From assembly GCA_963989245.1 (NCBI GenBank), contig OZ022341.1:58253092-58317091 (forward strand): a stretch of DNA of 64,000 nt, read 5' to 3'. The notes under the pieces are model-generated. The model searched no databases, was not told the DNA's origin, and was given only the letters and a program-made list of their open reading frames with translations. Shown here one piece after another: positions 27,922 through 40,560 of this stretch. The first letter of the stretch is position 1, and every line of letters begins with the position of its first letter. The position numbers and the translations under genes were made by a program. The stretch is from Nansenia antarctica (taxonomy: Eukaryota > Chordata > Actinopteri > Argentiniformes > Microstomatidae).

Positions 27922-29884
27922 GTATTTTTCTTTGCCACTGTTGTTTATACTCAAACACTTTTCATGGGATTTGGATGTAATGGAGCAGAAGTATTGATGT
28001 TAAACAGAGGAGAGTAACAAGGAAACCTCCATAGTAGTTTATCCATGCTGCTTTTTAGTGTCATACAATATCTGTTAGTTAGCTTAAAGCATGATCTGCA
28101 TACTATGTTGAAGCAATAATAAAAGCCTAATCTATAAGATTGCATGTTCATCTGCTTATATTAGCCATAAGAAAAGAATGACAAAAATGTATTACAGTAT
28201 AGATGTATTTGGTCATATTCATCAGGAAACAAAAATAGGTCCACATACAGAAGATGCAAATAGCATAATATTTAATAACTTCTGCGATTTGTAAGGCAAG
28301 GGAAAAGAAGTTCACACAGCAAACATCTCGGCTGAAGCCTTCCTAAGTGTGTGTGATAATATACCTAATTTCTAGCGCCTATTCATCAATACTGTTGGAA
28401 TATTGAGTATAAGAGTAACCTACAGGATGTCACATGCAAAAGTTTAGATTACCCAATTAGGAAGCGGAAGAGTTGAAAATTAAAAACAAAAATGAACTGT
28501 TATGACAGTAAAATAATACTATTGTTTAGCACAGTGCTTGTGTCATGGATTGTGCTAATGGAAAAGCCTTTTCCATATATTGTCATGGAACTTACACAGT
28601 GGGCGAGAGACCACTAGAGTGAAAACAGGAAGAGACAGGTCATGTTTTGGCCCAGGCTCATGATATGATCTAGTCCTGCTGTAAAGAACTCTTGATGCGA
28701 TTGACAAACCTCCTGAGGACCCACCGCAGGATCTGGGAGAAGGTCTTATGTGTGCTGCATTATCTCATGGCTGGATCTTAGAAATTAACTTGTTTGGTCT
28801 ATTCAGGACCATTTGGGCATTCCATGTATATACATAGAGTTCTCATGGTTACATGTACGTTTGTGTTTTCTACCTCAAGAGCATAGAGGCCATACACATT
28901 TTTGCCAACAATCATTGAAGCTGGTGTTTTTCAAGTGGATCATGATCCAAAATGTAATGAAAAGAGGATGTCAAAGGATTTTCTGAGGAAAAACAGGTCG
29001 CAGGTCTGGATCCAAAAAGGAAATTCAACACAGGGTGGTGATGCTCTCATCGTTAAGACTTGATTAAACATACGTAATTTAAACCAAGTAATTTGGAAAT
29101 ACTAATTTCTACAAGCAAACTTCCATTCTCTACTGTGATAACAAAACCACTAACAATGGCTACAATTAGAACATTTCCTAGCATGAATGGATGAACACAG
29201 GTTTACATAATCAGTGAAATGAGGCAAATAGGAGACATGCTGACGTAACGGTGCAAGGGAAGACAGGCCTGAATATATATATATATATGCATCTGTATAT
29301 GCAGATGGAGAGAGATGGGTACCAGACTAAATGCAAGGCAAACAGGAAAGTGGTGTGGTTCATGTTGGGTCTCAATCTGAAGAGAAACATCTGTAAACCA
29401 GGGACAGTAAACATGAGAAAGCTGAGACACACAGATTCTTGACATGTGAATTACATTTCATTCAGCTGTGGCCTGCACATGTTCACCTCAATTCCCCTCA
29501 GGTTGTTTGACTGAGATTCTGGTGGATCCATGTATTAACATTGTGAGGTTGAGTCTAATGATCTACTTGTGTAAGGCTGGTCTGATCAGTACATTTCATG
29601 TAAGAACAATGTAAAGAACATGTAACTTGGAGCAAATGCAAGCCTGAGACAATAGATCCATGGTATAATCCACAAGCATAATACCACCACCAACACTGAC
29701 ACTGCTCTATGCATTCAAGCCTTTTGATGCCAAAGCTCATTCAGCACACAATTTCGCTATTACTTCACACCACTCAATCATCTCATGTGCCCCAATTAAC
29801 AAGCATTTGGCTGCTGACTAATACAGTATTACATCAGTAATGTGTCAGTCTGTTTATGTTTATTTTGCACACATTTCGAAGTGT

Positions 29885-30450
29885 GGTGACCACCACGTAG
29901 GACCGGGTATAATGAGCACAACCAAGGTAGAAACAGACACCGACCACAGGGAGCAGTTCAGCCGCACTGGCGTATTTAATCAAAAGGATGTCTCTCAACA
30001 AAAAGGTTAACGTTCAACTGAGGCTTTTTGTGACCTCTCAATAAAGTTTCCACAGGATATATTCCAGGGGAAGGCCTCGGCCTGCCATAGGCCAGGGGTA
30101 GTAGGGTCGACAGGGGTTAGCTCGGTGGGTGCGGGTCTGAGAGGCTACAGGCTCCCCTGTATCGCTGTTGGGCTCTCTCTCTCTCCGTCTCCATCACAGG
30201 CGGTGCACAGGAGGGGTCTGGCGGTAGAAAAAACACATTAATCAACCTTTATCAGCGAATTGCTCGGCCGGAGGTCCGGCTCTCACCCGGTCCAAACGTG
30301 TCGCCTGTTTGTAGCTCCCTCCTTTGTCACAAAGGTAAGCGTCAAGCCCTGGCTTTGTGGCAGCTCCCCTCCTCCTTATGTGTGCCTCCTGTGAGGGGGC
30401 ACAGGTGTGGCCTGTCGGGCTAACGAGCCTGTGGTGCGCTTCCCTGGGTC
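29885..30450 (-). mobile_element. GC-rich repeat block, possible solo LTR (unclassified)
   Basis: About 560 bp of clearly different base composition from its AT-rich surroundings. On the minus strand it ends ...GTGGTGGTCACCACA, compatible with a CA-terminating LTR, and contains an ATTAAA-like and CT/GA-rich stretch. I see no target-site duplication, primer-binding site or coding region, so LTR identity is only a suggestion. Confidence 0.3.
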
Positions 30451-32679
30451 ATTTGGCTGATAGTTGACAGAGAACACAATAAATAAGCAGTGCAGGAGGA
30501 GGCAAGAAAACCCAAAAGGGAGAATATGTGGTGCCTCCACCTAATAATCGCCAAGAGTGTTATAAAGAACACAAAAATAACATACAGAAAAATAACATAA
30601 GTACATAAGAGTGATGGCAAACTAGTAATAATAATAATGCCAAAATATGAATCAAACAGCAATACCGAAGTAAAAAAAGAAAATGTGAATTTGTGATTAT
30701 GTGGTGTAAATGCAGATGTGGTGTATGTGTGTGGATGTATGTATGTAAGTGTGTGCATGTATTATGCATACATGAGAAATATGGTACAAACAAAGATACA
30801 TAAAGAACATATAAATAAAATAAAATAAATAAAACTAAAAACTAAAACTGTCTATAAGATCAGGTCATATAGTTTGAAGAACCAATGTTATCCTGACATT
30901 ATAAGTTTACCACTGTTGGTGCTATGTATCATAAGAACAACATTTGCGCAACATTACAGTACATACACCTGCCAAGTTTAAAGTTCAGCACAGATGAATT
31001 ATGTAGATACTCATAATAACTTTTGTCTGACTGACAAGAATCAGTTAATCTAAATCAGTTTTGACTCAAGTGTATACTGTACCAATGAAAAGGAATACAA
31101 AGAAACACAGTGATGTACAACAGAAGATTCATGGATGAGTCTATAATATAACCTCATGCATCCGCAATTATCATTTCAATGATTTTTTCCCCATACAGGA
31201 AATGTTGTGCACCATGTGATTGTTGAGCCTAGATGAGAGTGTGATGTGGAACTCCTTCAACTTCTCTGACAACTGCCCTGCCCTGCCACGGAAGCCTTCT
31301 CTCATAGTGTGTCCAGAGCCACCAGCAACCACCCGCACAGTATACAGTCAGCAGACTATCATAGAGATGATAACCGTGTTTAACCTTGGAGAACCTAATG
31401 TGAATCTCTGTGGGCTTTGTGATAGCATTCCCGCTACTGTAGGTTCTGGCATAAGGCCACATACAGTAAGAGCTGGAGATGTATGCAAAGTGTACTTGTG
31501 GGTAATGAAAGAAAGGAAAGATTCACAATATTTAGATCAAGAGCAAAAGTAATTCAAGTAATTTAAATCCACCATATTCCTCAACGAACACTATGTGCAT
31601 CCTCTTCAGATACAATTGAGTGTGGAGAGCAGATTGCTTATTCATTACTGTAGAGGGCACTAAAAAGACATTTTCGAACATTGGCTGCATAGATATAGAA
31701 TGGATATTCACAACTGTTTACAGATAGGACACAAATTAATATTGGACTCGCCACCAGATAAAGTAAAAGTGTTTTGAAATGTTTATTCTCACTATTTTGT
31801 GTGTAATACCATAGCACAAAGAAATGCAATTTTTAGACCATTCAAAGGCTAAACTCAGATCAGCATATCTTTCAACTTTTATCAGCATGATAAATCTAGA
31901 TCTTTATGATCATTCATTCATTCATTCATTCAAATACTATGCATAAAAACATGTATCTATTATTTTTCCTCGGTTGGCCTATATGATAAGAAGATATCAT
32001 CCTGACACCTTGTCATGAAATTGCTGTTATATTGAGTGCTTGTGTAGAAGACATACAACATCTGTAGACCAGAATTATTATTATTATGTGAGTGGGATGT
32101 GCTTTTGATGCAATACATGACATTACACAGTACAGCTATACCCTGAAAAGAGAATTAATCATCTCTTTTTGGTGAATTTACAGTAATCCACATCCCAATC
32201 CCAATTAATACTTCTAAATCATCAGCCTCCTCTTTTTGATATTGGTTTCTGATTACTAGGCCTCTGGAAATGTATGATAGCTGTTCTGATATAGGCCTAA
32301 CATGGATTACAAGTACATAATTGTATTGTCAAAGGAGGACTCCTATACCCCCTGGTGATGAATTTGTTTTCAATAATAAACATTCAGACAGGAATTCTTT
32401 GTCATTATTAACTCTTGATTTAAACGCGGAGATGAATGATGAAGGGAAATTCTATATATCTCATAAGTGATATCCATTATTTTTAAATCCCATAATAAGA
32501 AACGCTGATTCCGTCTCCTGAATTGGATGGCTGCAACCCAAAGCAAAATGTACATTGTAGCACAATGAACCATCTCTGATTGTAACATGTAGGATAACCA
32601 ATACAGTATCTCCGATGTAGGCTACTGTAGATAAGAAAAGTATTGATGATGTCAACGCGCAACGTACGCACTCACGCTT

Positions 32680-32685
32680 CACGTG
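32680..32685. promoter_or_regulatory. TMEM30A: E-box CACGTG upstream of TMEM30A
   Basis: A palindromic CACGTG in a short CpG-containing stretch (32650-32700), about 230 bp before the TMEM30A start codon. No TATA box is visible, as expected for a broadly expressed gene. Promoter function is inferred from position only. Confidence 0.35.
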
Positions 32686-32915
32686 AAGTTTACAAACTTC
32701 CTGGCTGGTTGGCTCGGTGACAGCTGTTTGGCTGTCTGTCTTGACACAGCTAGATCTATTTATTCCGAAATAACAGAATATTATACCACTTTAGCTATAT
32801 CACAACACATCTGAACTTTCCTATATTTGTCATAACCGCGGGTGGCAGGTTAGAATAAACAAATACGGAGGTAATAGCTGCCACTGGTTGTTTATAATCG
32901 CATCACCAGTTAGCC

Positions 32916-35163
32916 ATGATGGCGTCTAGCTACAACGCGAAGGAGGAAGACGGTATCGTCCCTGGACCCGGCGACGGGACCATCAAGAATAAGAAACCGG
33001 ACAACACCGCGTTTAAACAGCAGCGGTTGCCTGCATGGCAGCCCATCCTGACGGCCGGCACGGTTCTGCCCGCTTTCTTCGTTATAGGTCTCATCTTTAT
33101 CCCTATCGGTATCGGCCTCTACGTCACGTCCAACAACATCAGAGAGTTTGAGGTGAGGAGGACAAGATAGACTCACCACCAAAAAACTGTTCGACGTTAT
33201 CTATTGGAAGGTGAAATAGCAAAGCCAATAATGAGCTGTCAATATTTTAGAAAAATGTTAAAGTCATGCTTAGAAATTGTGCACATCTTGTTGCAGATTG
33301 ATTACACGGGAACTGACATGTCCAGCCCATGCTTCAATTGCTCCCAAAGCTTTAACTGGAACAGCACAAAGCCATGTAACTGTATATTGCCTTTCACTTT
33401 GGACCATCCTTTTGAAGTAAGTATGAAGCATGATGTCTCAGGTAGGCCTATGCTGAATAGGCTAGGTGCACGATCTCCACTACTTCCTGAAAGGCACTTG
33501 GCATGAACATATCCTGTCTCACTCTATTGGTTTAATTGATTAATCAGCTGTGCAGTAAACTGTTGGAACACACAGTGCACAGCTGATTAATCAATTAAAC
33601 CAATAGAGTGAGACAGGATATGTTCATGCCAGTTGCCTTTCAGGAAGTAGTGGAGATCGTGCACCTAGCCTATTGGTGCGTGTCTGTTGTGAACACTGTG
33701 CTCACCATGAAACTCGAATCGAATTGCATTATTTTGTGACATAATTTGTGTCTTAACAGAGTAACGTTTTCATGTATTATGGACTGTCCAACTTCTACCA
33801 AAATCACCGGCGCTATGTCAAATCCAGGGATGACAGCCAACTGAATGGAGACAGCAGCTCTCTAATGGTACATGTTCATATTGAGAAAGATTGATTGGGA
33901 ATTCTGTGAATTAGACATGTGAGTGGCATGATATAGGCTACACTGCAATGAACTAGGACAGGAGCAGATTTATTTTTTAACTTATAACTTATATTTAACT
34001 TATTGATATTTCAATGGTACCCAACTTCCCTCTCTTTGAAATGATCCGATCATGTCAATGCATTTGTGCCATATTTTACTTGTCTGCTTGTCCACAGAAT
34101 CCCAGTAAAGAGTGTGAGCCTTATGCCCGTAACGAAAACAAGCCTATTGCCCCATGTGGTGCAATTGCAAACAGCATGTTTAATGGTAAGACATGTTTGT
34201 CCTATAGAGTAGATCTAGCATGAACAAGTAAAGTAAATGCTGGATTATATGTAATCATTGTCTCCTCTCTTATAGACACTTTGGATCTGTTTTACATTGA
34301 CCCTAATGGCACAAAAATCGCAATTCCTTTGATGAAGAAGGGCATCGCTTGGTGGACAGACAAGCATGTGAAATTCAGGAACCCAGGGGGTAACAACCCC
34401 AACCTCACATCTGTTTTCCAAAGTGAGTTCATAATGTAGCAAAGACACAACTTAACAGACATACAGATGTTTTTAAAGGAGCTAACTGTCTTCTCTTCCT
34501 CCAGGTAATACCAAACCCATCAACTGGCGGAAGGCTGTCTATGAACTCGACACAGACCCAGAGAATAATGGATTCATCAATGAGGACTTCATTGTGTGGA
34601 TGCGCACAGCAGCCCTACCAACTTTCCGCAAGCTCTACCGTATTATCCAGAAGAAGAATAACATGACTCCAACTCTTCCTCGTGGCAACTACACCCTGGA
34701 GGTCACCTACAGTATCCTTTTAACTGAGAGCTTTACAAATACAAACAAATTACAGCATGTTTTAGTTTGTGGAACAGGTTGAATGTATTCATTCTCATGG
34801 TAACTTTTTCAGGTTTGACTTGAACGTTTTTCATATCTGTCTCGATTCTGGTGATTTCAGAATTTGTTTTCCTTGTTATTTGTTAGGGTTAGAGTTGTTG
34901 TGTTGTTGGACAAATCTCTAATGAGTCAAAAGCTTACAGGTTCAAATATTCCTCAACGATTGAATCCAGACTATCCTGTTCGTAGCTTTGAGGGCCGGAA
35001 GCGCATGATCCTGAGCACCATATCCTGGATGGGGGGCAAGAACCCCTTCCTGGGTATTGCCTACATCACTGTGGGCTCAGTCTGTTTCTTCCTGGGTGTG
35101 GTCCTGCTCATCATCCACCACAAATATGGAAGCCGCAACAACAGTGCAGACATCCCAAACTAA
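32916..35163 (+). CDS. TMEM30A: TMEM30A (CDC50A), beta subunit of P4-ATPase lipid flippases
   Basis: TMEM30A partners P4-ATPases such as ATP8A1 and ATP11C, helps them leave the ER, and is needed to keep phosphatidylserine on the inner leaflet. Seven exons: 32916-33152, 33297-33416, 33760-33867, 34098-34185, 34276-34422, 34505-34711 and 34970-35163. Phases match at every junction, giving 366 codons (human 361). Two membrane segments are visible, about residues 45-70 and 330-350, with the large loop between them outside the cytosol. The loop has several N-glycosylation sequons (NCS, NST, NGT, NLT, NMT, NYT) and paired cysteines. Diagnostic blocks include [69 protein letters not shown] and [20 protein letters not shown]. 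The first of two adjacent ATGs was taken as the start; the second is equally possible. The gene appears intact. Confidence 0.97.
33456..33674. repeat. Near-perfect palindrome (99-bp arms, 21-nt loop) in TMEM30A intron 2
   Basis: The left arm 33456-33554 is the reverse complement of the right arm 33576-33674 with two mismatches in 99. The loop is 33555-33575. No coding content and no clear target-site duplication. Confidence 0.95.
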
Positions 35164-35512
35164 TGACATCTTATATGTTGCATGCTGGCTATCAAAGGCA
35201 CGACCGGTGACTAAATGTTACCAGCTCTGGTCCCTTGTCTGGCTTGTGTAAGTAGGAATGGCCTGCTTGTCTGTATAAGAATGGCCTGCTTTTCAATATT
35301 TTAGAGATGGCTACAGTCATGTGTTATGGGAATGTCAGGAGAGCTCCAATAACCTGGAGATTCTCTATATTTACTATTAAGGTCAGAATGTTATACAGTC
35401 ATGTACTGTTGGATGTTTTGCACTCAAGCCATGATTCATCTCTTGTGTCTTTTAAGAATGTTGAAAACGGTCTTGCCAGTATCTTTAAGCTATATATCTA
35501 GATAGATAGATA

Positions 35513-35818
35513 CACCGAACATAAATATAAACGCAACACTTTTGTTTTTGCTCAAAATTTTCATGAGTTGAAATCAAATACCTTTTTCTATGTACACAAA
35601 AGGCCTATTTCTCTCAAATTGTGCTCTCAAATTTTAGAGAAATCTGTGTTAGTGAGGAGGAAAAGTGCTCACTAAGACAGATCTAAACTAATTTGTGAAC
35701 ACAATTTGAGAGAAATAAGTCTTGAAAAAAAAGTAGGTGAAAGTCTTAGGTCTTTGATTTCAACTCATGAAAAATTGGAGCAAAAACAATAACAAGCGTT
35801 TATATTTTTGTTCTGTGA
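35513..35818. mobile_element. 306-bp MITE with Tc1/mariner-like TA target site in the TMEM30A 3' UTR
   Basis: The left end CACCGAACATAAATATAAAC and the right end (reverse complement CACAGAACAAAAATATAAAC) are imperfect inverted repeats flanked by TA. The outer roughly 60 bp on both sides can pair (TTTTGCTC...CATGAGTTGAAATCAAA against its complement). No transposase. It is similar in appearance to a repeat common in fish and other vertebrates. Confidence 0.8.
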
Positions 35819-36298
35819 TAGATCGATACAGTTTGTATATATGGTATATGTAGCGCTGTTGTAATCCAGAGAAAAACATTATTTTATTGATGTTTATTAT
35901 TTTAGTTTACTGCCAGAAGATGAGTAGGTAATTTAAAAGAATGTTTCAATGCATTCAGAAACCTTCTTTCTTTGGTCACTGAAAGGCACATATGTCTGGT
36001 CTGTTTACACTGTGCACATGTCTTTCAGGTCAGATATAATGCTCTGCTCAATATATTCTGTTCAGCTGTCTATTATGAAAAATGTGCCGTCAGAAGTGAA
36101 CATTACACAAATGGAACATCACTTTCAAGGTTTGAAGGGAACAAAGCATTTGATGTTAGAGTATTATATTAGTTTTTTTGTTTGTTTTAAAATTACAATT
36201 GCCACGAATTGGTGATCTTTTTTTGCACTTTAGAGTTGCCATAGCGTTTAATGCCTGTACATTCATTCTGGAGACTATTCATCTTTTGCTTGACGACA

Positions 36299-36304
36299 AA
36301 TAAA
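36299..36304 (+). terminator. TMEM30A: Poly(A) signal of TMEM30A
   Basis: AATAAA about 1.1 kb after the stop, followed within 30 bp by T/GT-rich sequence. It leaves about 0.57 kb before the COX7A2 start codon. Confidence 0.6.
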
Positions 36305-36894
36305 GTTGTGTTGGGACAAACCATCATTTTGTTGTCCTTTTTATTTCAGTTGTTTGTATTTCAGATTTTTTATAGCACAATGGTCCAGTTGTTTGATGAC
36401 ACTGTTAACCAAGGTCCACATAACAGATTGTAATTCTGATGAGTAAACTGAATTCTGTACTACAAAATCTCAGTTGAAGCTAAGTTTAGTGCAATGCTAC
36501 AGTAAAACCAGTCCATATTCAGTACAACAGAAGGTGGACATGCATGCACTTGCTGGCATACTTATTTTTCACTTGGACCTGGAGGTAAAGTTCACGTCTT
36601 GAAATGTGTGCTAAGATACTCAAGACAACAACATTGCATGAAGAAAATAAACTAGCTGAATGAGGATTGAGGAGACGTTCTGATAAAGAACCCAAAACTG
36701 TAATGTTAATAAACACAACACCATGGGCAGGTATCTGACATTTTCTACATCGAGTTACAGTACAACGCCACAGCACACTCCAACCCAGTATGTGGCGGTA
36801 TGTACCAGCTTTAGTGACGTGTTAGTAAATCCAATGAATAAGAAAGTAGCGGTTTTCCGGGTGTCCTTATCTGGCGACGAGACGTGGGAAGAAG

Positions 36895-38424
36895 ATGTAT
36901 AGGCATATTTCAGTAAGATGTTGATTCATGTTGTTATCTTGACCTTTGTATCATCGTCTTTATTCATTTCTATCTCTGCCTTTTTTGTATGTATGCTAAA
37001 AGAAGAATTTAGGGCTAGTATCACGAGCCGTTTGGGGTCATCGCAGGACACATCAGACTTCCAAGTCGCTAGTTGTTACTTATAAAGGACAGACAATTTA
37101 ACAATTTTAACAACAACAAGACAATTTTTCAGACAGACAATTTAACTTATTTCAAGCAAGCGTCGAGCTTTCATTATCCCATCTTTCCGTAAAGCCGGTT
37201 AGGAAGGGCTTAATTCCCTACTTCCCGTTACTATACAGATGCTCCAGCAGGTGTCGCGGCGGACGCTCAGCAGTAGCGCGCGCAGGCAGGTGGAGAACAA
37301 GGTCCCACAGAACCAAAAGATATTCCAGGTAAAAAATTACTGTTACGCAGTCTGTAAGGCTCAAGTCCCGTTTACACACTTAAAGGTTACTTTTTTATGC
37401 TCAAAACAAAGTAATCCAATTTGATGTTTGTGTATTGTGAATCAATGTCTACCGAGATATTTGGGTGTTGGTTACCTTACTGTCATAAGAGTTCTGCTCT
37501 TGTGCTCTGGTTTCCACCTCACCACCCATCCTTTGTCTGCATACGAAGCCGGAAACCCTTATAGCTTCACAGATAAGTATATCTGACATCAGATCCTGAG
37601 ATTGGATTTTGCATGCTGTGTGTAAAACACTCGAGAGCAAATTTCCATGGTATGATGTTTGTGTTTAACTCATGTCTAAACCTTTGAATTAATACACAAA
37701 TCAATGGAGTAAATCAGGGGATACTAATGTCAATATCTCAGCAGTTGCTTTGCAATAACTGATTGTGCCAACTGCCTCGTTGCATTGCAAACAATTAGAA
37801 CATCCGTAACGTGTAATCCGTAAAGATCAGAGAGGGTATAGGCTACTGGTTATCCTTTGCTGGTCACATGACTTTATTGTCAGTTATCTTTTATACAACA
37901 ATATTGTATATATATATATATATATATTATATATCTATCCTGACCAGGAGGACAATGGGATACCAGTTCACTTGAAAGGAGGCGTCAGTGATGCACTCCT
38001 GTACAGAACAACCATGGCCCTCACTATTCTGGGTGAGTACCGGTGGACTCAATCAATGTTCTCTTGGTGCAGGCTAGTTGCAAAAAGTGTATCTTTTTGT
38101 TTCTTCATAAGGTTGATAAGGTTTCTCATCTGTAAGATATTAAATACCATTAAGGCTATTCATTTGGAAAGATGTTTTCAGTTCTGGTCTTCGGGTCTCC
38201 CCAGGGCAGCACATTGTTGTTCTATAGCTCAGCACTAACACCTGATTCCACTGATTATGGGATTTGACGATTGGATGAATCAGGCGTATTGGTGCTTGGA
38301 TGGAATGAAAATCAGTTGAAAAGATGTGCACTGGACATAGCCTAATGTTTTTCATTCTGTTGCAGGAACTGGATATGTTGTGTATGAACTGATCAAAGCA
38401 GCTTTCCCCAAGAAGAAGGATTAA
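36895..38424 (+). CDS. COX7A2: COX7A2, cytochrome c oxidase subunit 7A2, mitochondrial
   Basis: A nuclear-encoded small subunit of respiratory complex IV in the inner mitochondrial membrane. Four exons: 36895-36912 (six codons, MYRHIS), 37239-37328, 37948-38032 and 38366-38424. Phases are 0, 0 and 1, giving 83 codons, the same length as human COX7A2. The N-terminus (MYRHISMLQQVSRRTLSSSA) is rich in Arg, Ser and Leu with no acid, typical of a cleaved presequence. The mature part has ENKVPQNQKIFQ, the Gly/Asp motif HLKGGVSDALLYRTTM and a single membrane helix (ALTILGTGYVVYELI), ending PKKKD. The six-codon first exon is too short to find by itself and is placed by alignment to the human length; a start at the ATG of exon 2 (37239) is the alternative. 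Confidence 0.95.
37905..37931. repeat. (TA)n run before the COX7A2 exon 3 acceptor
   Basis: About 12 TA units ending 16 bp before the acceptor at 37945-37947, in place of a normal strong polypyrimidine tract. Confidence 0.8.
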
Positions 38425-38571
38425 CTGTACTCAAACATCCTGTTTTTTGTAAAAAAAAAAAAAAAAAAGTTGTTGGTCAATCAGGGATCAGATTTTTCCT
38501 GTCCATAATAGTTTTTGTTTCATATTCATGGAATTAATATGTATTTCTTGTACTCTGCTGAACTGAGGTTC

Positions 38572-38577
38572 ATTAAA
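38572..38577 (+). terminator. COX7A2: Candidate poly(A) signal of COX7A2
   Basis: ATTAAA 148 bp after the stop codon, followed by a TGTTGTTTGTGGTGTG stretch, a good GT-rich downstream element. Confidence 0.55.
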
Positions 38578-38599
38578 GACGCCTCTCATTACCAACTGT

Positions 38600-40370
38600 T
38601 GTTTGTGGTGTGATACTTTCTGTTCTACAAAGCCATTAAAAAGAAGAGCTCAGTCTCTTATAGAGTGAGAATGAGCTCATATCATGTATTAATCCTTTGC
38701 TGACTTTCAACAGCATTATTCTCAAAAGGTTCAGATGTTGCATGATTTTCCATTGATGCCTGTACCTGTGTTCCATTTACTACTTGTTACCCAAACACAT
38801 GTACATGTTCCTCATCACCTCTTTAATGAAATACACAATCACCAGTATGCATCTGCAGTATTCATCTAGTCTAGATTTTCATACTAAACTGTAGAACCAA
38901 TTCTTGTCATAAACTTGATAGAGGAAAATGTGTAGTAGACTGGAGGTCGTTGACAATCACATCGGGGTTGGGACGATGAATACATAAGAAAGGGAGTGTA
39001 CAGTATTACAATGCTGTCTCCTTTACTCCTTTTAAGAAGTAGACCATTTCCATGTACTTCAAGGCTACATCTCCCTGATCTTACACTATGTGAGCCTACT
39101 CCTGATAAGCAAAATGATGTCAGTTTTATCAGCAGAAATTATACTCGAGAAATGTTCGGCAGATATTGTACGTTTATTTTCGTTAGTGGATACATTGACA
39201 ACAGGCTGAGAGAATTGATTTAGCCTTGAAATAGGCTCCTCGTTTGCAAGCGCATTTCGCCTCTTGAGTCACTAGAGGGCTATGTCCTCAAGGAAATGGA
39301 TTGGGTCTCAGACATCGTTGGGAGATTTAATTACGTCATGAGAAAAAATCGTATCAGATGGTTGACACAGAGTACATGTTCTCTCCATTCTATTTCCTTA
39401 GTCTTTTTTTCCTTTATAGCACTACTTTATTGATCTCTTTATTATTTTACATGAACTGTAATCACGTTCTATGACCAAGGGAGACGCTCCATAAGCCCCT
39501 TCTTGTCTTGTTTCTTGTCTTCTTTGCACCTACTCTCTATGATGTATTAGGATTATTGTGTGTCTGAATTATGTTTTTACTGTGAGCTGAATAAAAGAAG
39601 AACAATAAAGAACTTGAATAATTTGGACAACGTTCAATAAAATATATATATATATATATGATAAGCCTGGCTTTGTCTTACCACAATAATTATTTGACTG
39701 ATCAATACTATGTTCTCAAACAACAAACATGTTTATTAGGCTTCTGTCTGGGCCTCAATTGAGCTCTAGGCCTACTATCCGTTCAGTGGAGACTGATTCA
39801 CTGAGATATTTTTGTCACTGAGATAGCAGGCAGGCTGATCGAAAACATCACTGTTTCCTAATGCCTGGCCTGCATAATTATGATTGGACTGTGTTAAGAA
39901 TGTTAATAACATTGGGTGGATGGAATCTAAAGACCCATAAATACTTTAATAACATAACAATAACTTTATAAATATGTATGTACTGACATAAAGGCCATTA
40001 AATTAAGAGGACGTGGTTGCTGACTCTTAAACTCGATTCCAGAATAAAAGCTATTGGGCAGTTGAATTTTTCCATCATTCCATGGTGGAAAAAGGCTAAA
40101 TGGTTGCCAGTAACACATCTCCAGTTTCAAAACGCAGATGCTATCCCTTTAATATGTAGACGACTTGTGACTAAAACACACAGAAGACCGTCATTCCAAA
40201 GGAATGCAGAAAAATATGCAAAGGTTTCCAAAAGTATATCCCCACACTTTGAGAGGTTACATATATCAATCCGTGGCAGGGTTCCACGCTTGCTGAATGT
40301 CGTAAGAGCTTACGATAGTAAAGGGAGAGTTGGGAACAGCCCCCTATTAAGTAGCAGATTGTGAGTAGAT
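38600..40370. other. Intergenic region between COX7A2 and COL12A1
   Basis: No gene recognised. AATAAA motifs near 39590 and 39605 and a TA run near 39640-39658 are present. The open frame at 40017-40364 is not family-like and I treat it as chance. Confidence 0.55.
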
Positions 40371-40560
40371 TCTTCCCACTTGGAAAGAGGCTTCTTATCT
40401 GGGACCTCCACAAGGGAGCTCTGAGCTTTCGTCTGCACGAACTATAGTTCTCCTCCCGTGAAACGTATCCATCATTACGCAGACGGGGTATCTCCAAATA
40501 GGCTTTACTGTTTTTATTTCCTGAAATCAAACGAAAGAAAACACAACATCACATCCACAG
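40370..40560 (+). other. COL12A1: Candidate non-coding first exon of COL12A1
   Basis: The start-codon exon of COL12A1 opens with an acceptor (TTTTGTAG|CTT at 41712/41713), so an upstream exon must exist. This segment ends in CCACAG|GTGAGT at 40560/40561, a consensus donor, 1.15 kb upstream. The left boundary is a guess. Confidence 0.4.

Larger units (their letters stand above)
28124..32690. other. Intergenic region between FILIP1 and TMEM30A
   Basis: No gene recognised. It contains a TA run near 29274-29288, a GC-rich LTR-like block (29885-30450), an ATTC tetranucleotide run near 31913-31931 and otherwise AT-rich unique sequence. The short frames near 31220-31552 have no recognisable family. 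Confidence 0.6.
35164..36320 (+). other. TMEM30A: TMEM30A 3' UTR (inferred)
   Basis: The sequence from the stop codon to just past the AATAAA at 36299-36304. It carries a 306-bp MITE. The open frames inside are short and unrecognised. Confidence 0.6.

Noticed and set aside
31220..31552. 110-codon frame in the FILIP1-TMEM30A interval
   Set aside because: No family recognised and no flanking splice or poly(A) pattern; treated as chance.
40017..40364. 115-codon frame upstream of COL12A1
   Set aside because: No recognisable family, no support from splice sites, and codon use looks random.
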